From positions 2,180,118-2,244,117 of the forward strand of contig NZ_JADWYS010000001.1 of assembly GCF_015831345.1 (NCBI RefSeq): DNA of 64,000 bases. The letters run 5' to 3'. Position 1 is the first letter of the stretch, and the number at the start of each line of letters is the position of its first letter. This document shows positions 62,189 through 64,000 of the stretch, in pieces. Under the pieces are notes generated by a model. It had not been told where the DNA came from and did no database searches. It worked only from the letters and a program-made list of their open reading frames with translations. This stretch comes from Caenimonas aquaedulcis (GTDB lineage: Bacteria > Pseudomonadota > Gammaproteobacteria > Burkholderiales > Burkholderiaceae_C). A program made the position numbers and the translations under genes.

Positions 62189-62701
62189 ATGGGCTATTTC
62201 ATGAAGCACAACGACATCCTGATCGGCAGCATGCTGGATCAGCTCAACCTGCGGTTTGCACCGCCGCAGGGCAAGGAGAAGACGTACGGCGGCATCGAGG
62301 AAATGGCGGCGCTGCAAAAGGAGTTCAAGATCTTCAAGACCGGACGCCCGCTCTCGGTGAGCGTGGCCGTGCTCAATCTCGCCGCGTACAACAACGACGC
62401 GAAGAACCACTGGCACGAACTGCTGGAGCATCTTTCCGATCACGGCTCCAACCAGGGAAAGCTGAACGGCGACCAGGCGATCGTCGCCGCGCTCGTGAAA
62501 AACCTGAAGGCGCCCCAACCGATGCCGGTTTTTTTCACCTCGCACGACATGCGCGACGGCGGCGACAGCGAGAAGGTGCTGATCACGCCGAAGGGCCGGC
62601 CCGTGTTCTACATCGAGCGCGACTACCTCGTGATCTCGCTGCCCATGAAGCCCTGGAACGACAAGGCGAAGCCCGCGAAGGCCAGGCCGAAGAAGAAGTG
62701 A
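62189..62701 (+). CDS. Hypothetical 170-aa protein with Lys-rich tail
   Basis: A cytoplasmic protein starting MGYFMKHNDILIGSMLDQLNLRF and ending in a very basic tail (NDKAKPAKARPKKK). GGAGG lies 8 bases before ATG 62189, a strong ribosome-binding site. Composition is ordinary, with no membrane segment, and the basic tail could bind nucleic acid. I do not recognise a family. It stands alone between the methyltransferase and the TPR-type gene. Confidence 0.78.
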   Translation: MGYFMKHNDILIGSMLDQLNLRFAPPQGKEKTYGGIEEMAALQKEFKIFKTGRPLSVSVAVLNLAAYNNDAKNHWHELLEHLSDHGSNQGKLNGDQAIVAALVKNLKAPQPMPVFFTSHDMRDGGDSEKVLITPKGRPVFYIERDYLVISLPMKPWNDKAKPAKARPKKK

Positions 62702-62719
62702 CCCGCCCGGCACGGCCGG

Positions 62720-64000
62720 TCAGTGCAGCACGATTTCCGGCAGCGCCTTCACCCTGAAAGCGAGCGGTCCCGCCTCGGTGGCGCGCACCAGTTCCCTCGC
62801 GCGCGCCAGCAATTCATGGGCGGACTCGTCCCCCCTTGCATTGCGCACCGCGCTGGCGATCACGAGCGCACGCACGTGCTGGTGGCGGTTCTTGCGCTGG
62901 TGCGACAAGTCCATCACTTCGCCGCACAGGGCTTCCGCCGCCTCCAGGTCGTCGGTGGCGTAGCAGCACTCGGCCAGGCAGGCGAGGAGCTCGGTCTCGA
63001 ATTCCCGGGCCACGTTGTCGCGTCGAACCAGGTCCAGCGCGCGCCGGAAGCCCGAGATCGCGACCTCGTAGCGATCCTGCGCGTGATCGACGAGCGCGCG
63101 GCAGGCATGCGCGAACACATGCAGGTACGCGTTGCCCTGGCGTTGGGCGATCTGCTGCACGGCCCGCGCGTGCCGCTCCGCGGCGTCGCCGTCGCCCGCG
63201 AGGCAGGCCGCCTCGGCCTGGCCGAAGTGCGCGATCTGCATCAGGATGGGATCGACCGACTGTTCGTCCATGCACGTGACTTCGCGCAGGCACTGCGCCG
63301 CGGCATCGAGTTGGCCCATGCGGATCAACAGGCGGCCGCGCAGCACCAGCGTCCATTGCCGCAGGCTGAACCCGATGAAGGCTTCCTCGAAACTGTCGGC
63401 GGCCTGCGCGCCGCCGAGCGCGGCGTCGCTCGCGGCCAGCGCCTTGCCGAACATGCCCGCCCACCCGTAGCCCTGGCACAGGGCCGTGTCCAGCAGCACC
63501 CGGCTGCCGGGGGTGGCGTCCGGGCCGAGCAGGGCGCGCGCCTGCTGCACGAGTTCGACGTAGCGGTCCACCGATCCGCCGTTGGCCTGCAGCATCCGCC
63601 CCTCGAGGAACAGCAGGAGCCCCAGGATGCGCGCGTCGTGCTGGCCGGCGATCTCGCGCGCCTCTTCGATGAAGCGCATCACCTCGGGCATGGGCAGGCC
63701 GTCGCGCCAGCTGAGCCAGGCGATCTTGCCGCACGCGAGCACCTTGAGGCTGTCCACTTCGGCCGACGCCTCCACCGTTCGCAACAGTTCGCGCACCTTG
63801 CGCCAGCTGCCGGTCGCGCGCGCCGAATCGGTGGAAGCAATCCAGTTGGCGGCGCGGGCGGTGTAGCGCGCCGCATCGAGATGGCGCTTCGCCGCCTCGA
63901 AGTGGTAGGCGATCAGGCCCGCGAATTCGTCCAGCCGCGGGGCGTAGTAGAGCTCCATCGCTTCGGCCACCGCGGAATGCAGCTGGCCGCGCCGCACCTT
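62720..64000 (-). CDS. TPR-rich C-terminal part of a large regulator or ATPase (N-terminus outside window)
   Basis: The frame stays open to the right edge, so the start lies beyond 64000 and about 426 codons are visible. The protein consists of helical hairpins rich in Ala/Leu/Arg, e.g. AAKRHLDAARYTARAANWIAS, AIAGQ-like turns and YLHVFAHACRALVDHAQDRYEVAISGFRRAL. This pattern resembles the TPR-like C-terminal halves of AAA ATPase/adenylate cyclase or LuxR-type regulators. The N-terminal domain decides which, and it is not in the window. Confidence 0.7.
   Translation of the reverse strand, partial: KVRRGQLHSAVAEAMELYYAPRLDEFAGLIAYHFEAAKRHLDAARYTARAANWIASTDSARATGSWRKVRELLRTVEASAEVDSLKVLACGKIAWLSWRDGLPMPEVMRFIEEAREIAGQHDARILGLLLFLEGRMLQANGGSVDRYVELVQQARALLGPDATPGSRVLLDTALCQGYGWAGMFGKALAASDAALGGAQAADSFEEAFIGFSLRQWTLVLRGRLLIRMGQLDAAAQCLREVTCMDEQSVDPILMQIAHFGQAEAACLAGDGDAAERHARAVQQIAQRQGNAYLHVFAHACRALVDHAQDRYEVAISGFRRALDLVRRDNVAREFETELLACLAECCYATDDLEAAEALCGEVMDLSHQRKNRHQHVRALVIASAVRNARGDESAHELLARARELVRATEAGPLAFRVKALPEIVLH

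Overview
This is a GC-rich (roughly two-thirds G+C by eye), gene-dense bacterial chromosome segment. The content points to a betaproteobacterium of the order Burkholderiales, most likely the Comamonadaceae (Ramlibacter/Variovorax type). The evidence is an aceK gene in a branched-chain acyl-CoA catabolic block, the corC-lnt-glyQ-glyS-gmhB-plsC-ygjP order, an hppD-phhA pair divergent from an Lrp gene, and rdgC. That family assignment is an inference from gene content, not a computed match. I see no rRNA, tRNA, CRISPR array, insertion sequence or phage gene. No gene-free stretch exceeds about 230 bp.

Layout. 1-8395: the end of a DEAD-box helicase, an orphan Tat-type ABC substrate-binding protein, an RlmN-like radical SAM protein, a secreted protein with four SWM-type repeats, an ECF41 sigma factor with its carboxymuconolactone-decarboxylase-family target (both carrying the same promoter motif), glutaminase and a small cupin. 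8415-9039: two small minus-strand genes. 9099-20444: a tight 14-gene minus-strand operon resembling aryl-polyene/xanthomonadin clusters. It encodes lipoprotein, ACP, membrane protein, adenylating ligase fused to a hotdog dehydratase, LpxL-type acyltransferase, LolA-like carrier, methyltransferase, ketosynthase, chain-length factor, dehydratase, ketoreductase, glycosyltransferase and an ABC-2 exporter. 20628-28421: a cupin, rdgC, an acyl-CoA ligase, an RsbQ/KAI2-like hydrolase paired with a PAS histidine kinase, two exported proteins and a YecA/SEC-C protein. 28446-35929: a CBM/DUF4214 secreted protein, a TetR-SDR-MATE operon behind a perfect palindromic operator, an aldo/keto reductase, a PQQ-type sugar dehydrogenase, fpr and two very small genes.

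36017-46547 is a catabolic region controlled by a LiuR-type MerR regulator. A perfect 22-bp palindrome precedes a ten-gene leftward run: thioesterase, isovaleryl-CoA dehydrogenase, an S51 peptidase, carbonic anhydrase, aceK, a membrane protein, thiolase, a second acyl-CoA dehydrogenase, YchJ and a HAD phosphatase. A near-identical palindrome lies between liuR and a divergent metallo-beta-lactamase-fold hydrolase. 46457-50083 encodes a very large multi-sensor histidine kinase. 50167-58803 holds envelope and translation housekeeping genes: ygjP-like protease, plsC, gmhB, glyS, glyQ, lnt, corC and a GNAT enzyme. 58902-61476 is the phenylalanine/tyrosine catabolic block (lrp, hppD, phhA). The window closes with a methyltransferase, an unrecognised small protein and the C-terminal part of a TPR-rich protein that runs off the right edge.

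The most promising items for new biology are the compact polyene-like cluster with an ABC exporter in place of the usual RND-type one, the RsbQ/KAI2-like hydrolase coupled to a histidine kinase, and the ECF41 circuit with an apparently leaderless sigma gene. A fourth is the LiuR operon linking leucine-type catabolism to AceK and carbonic anhydrase.
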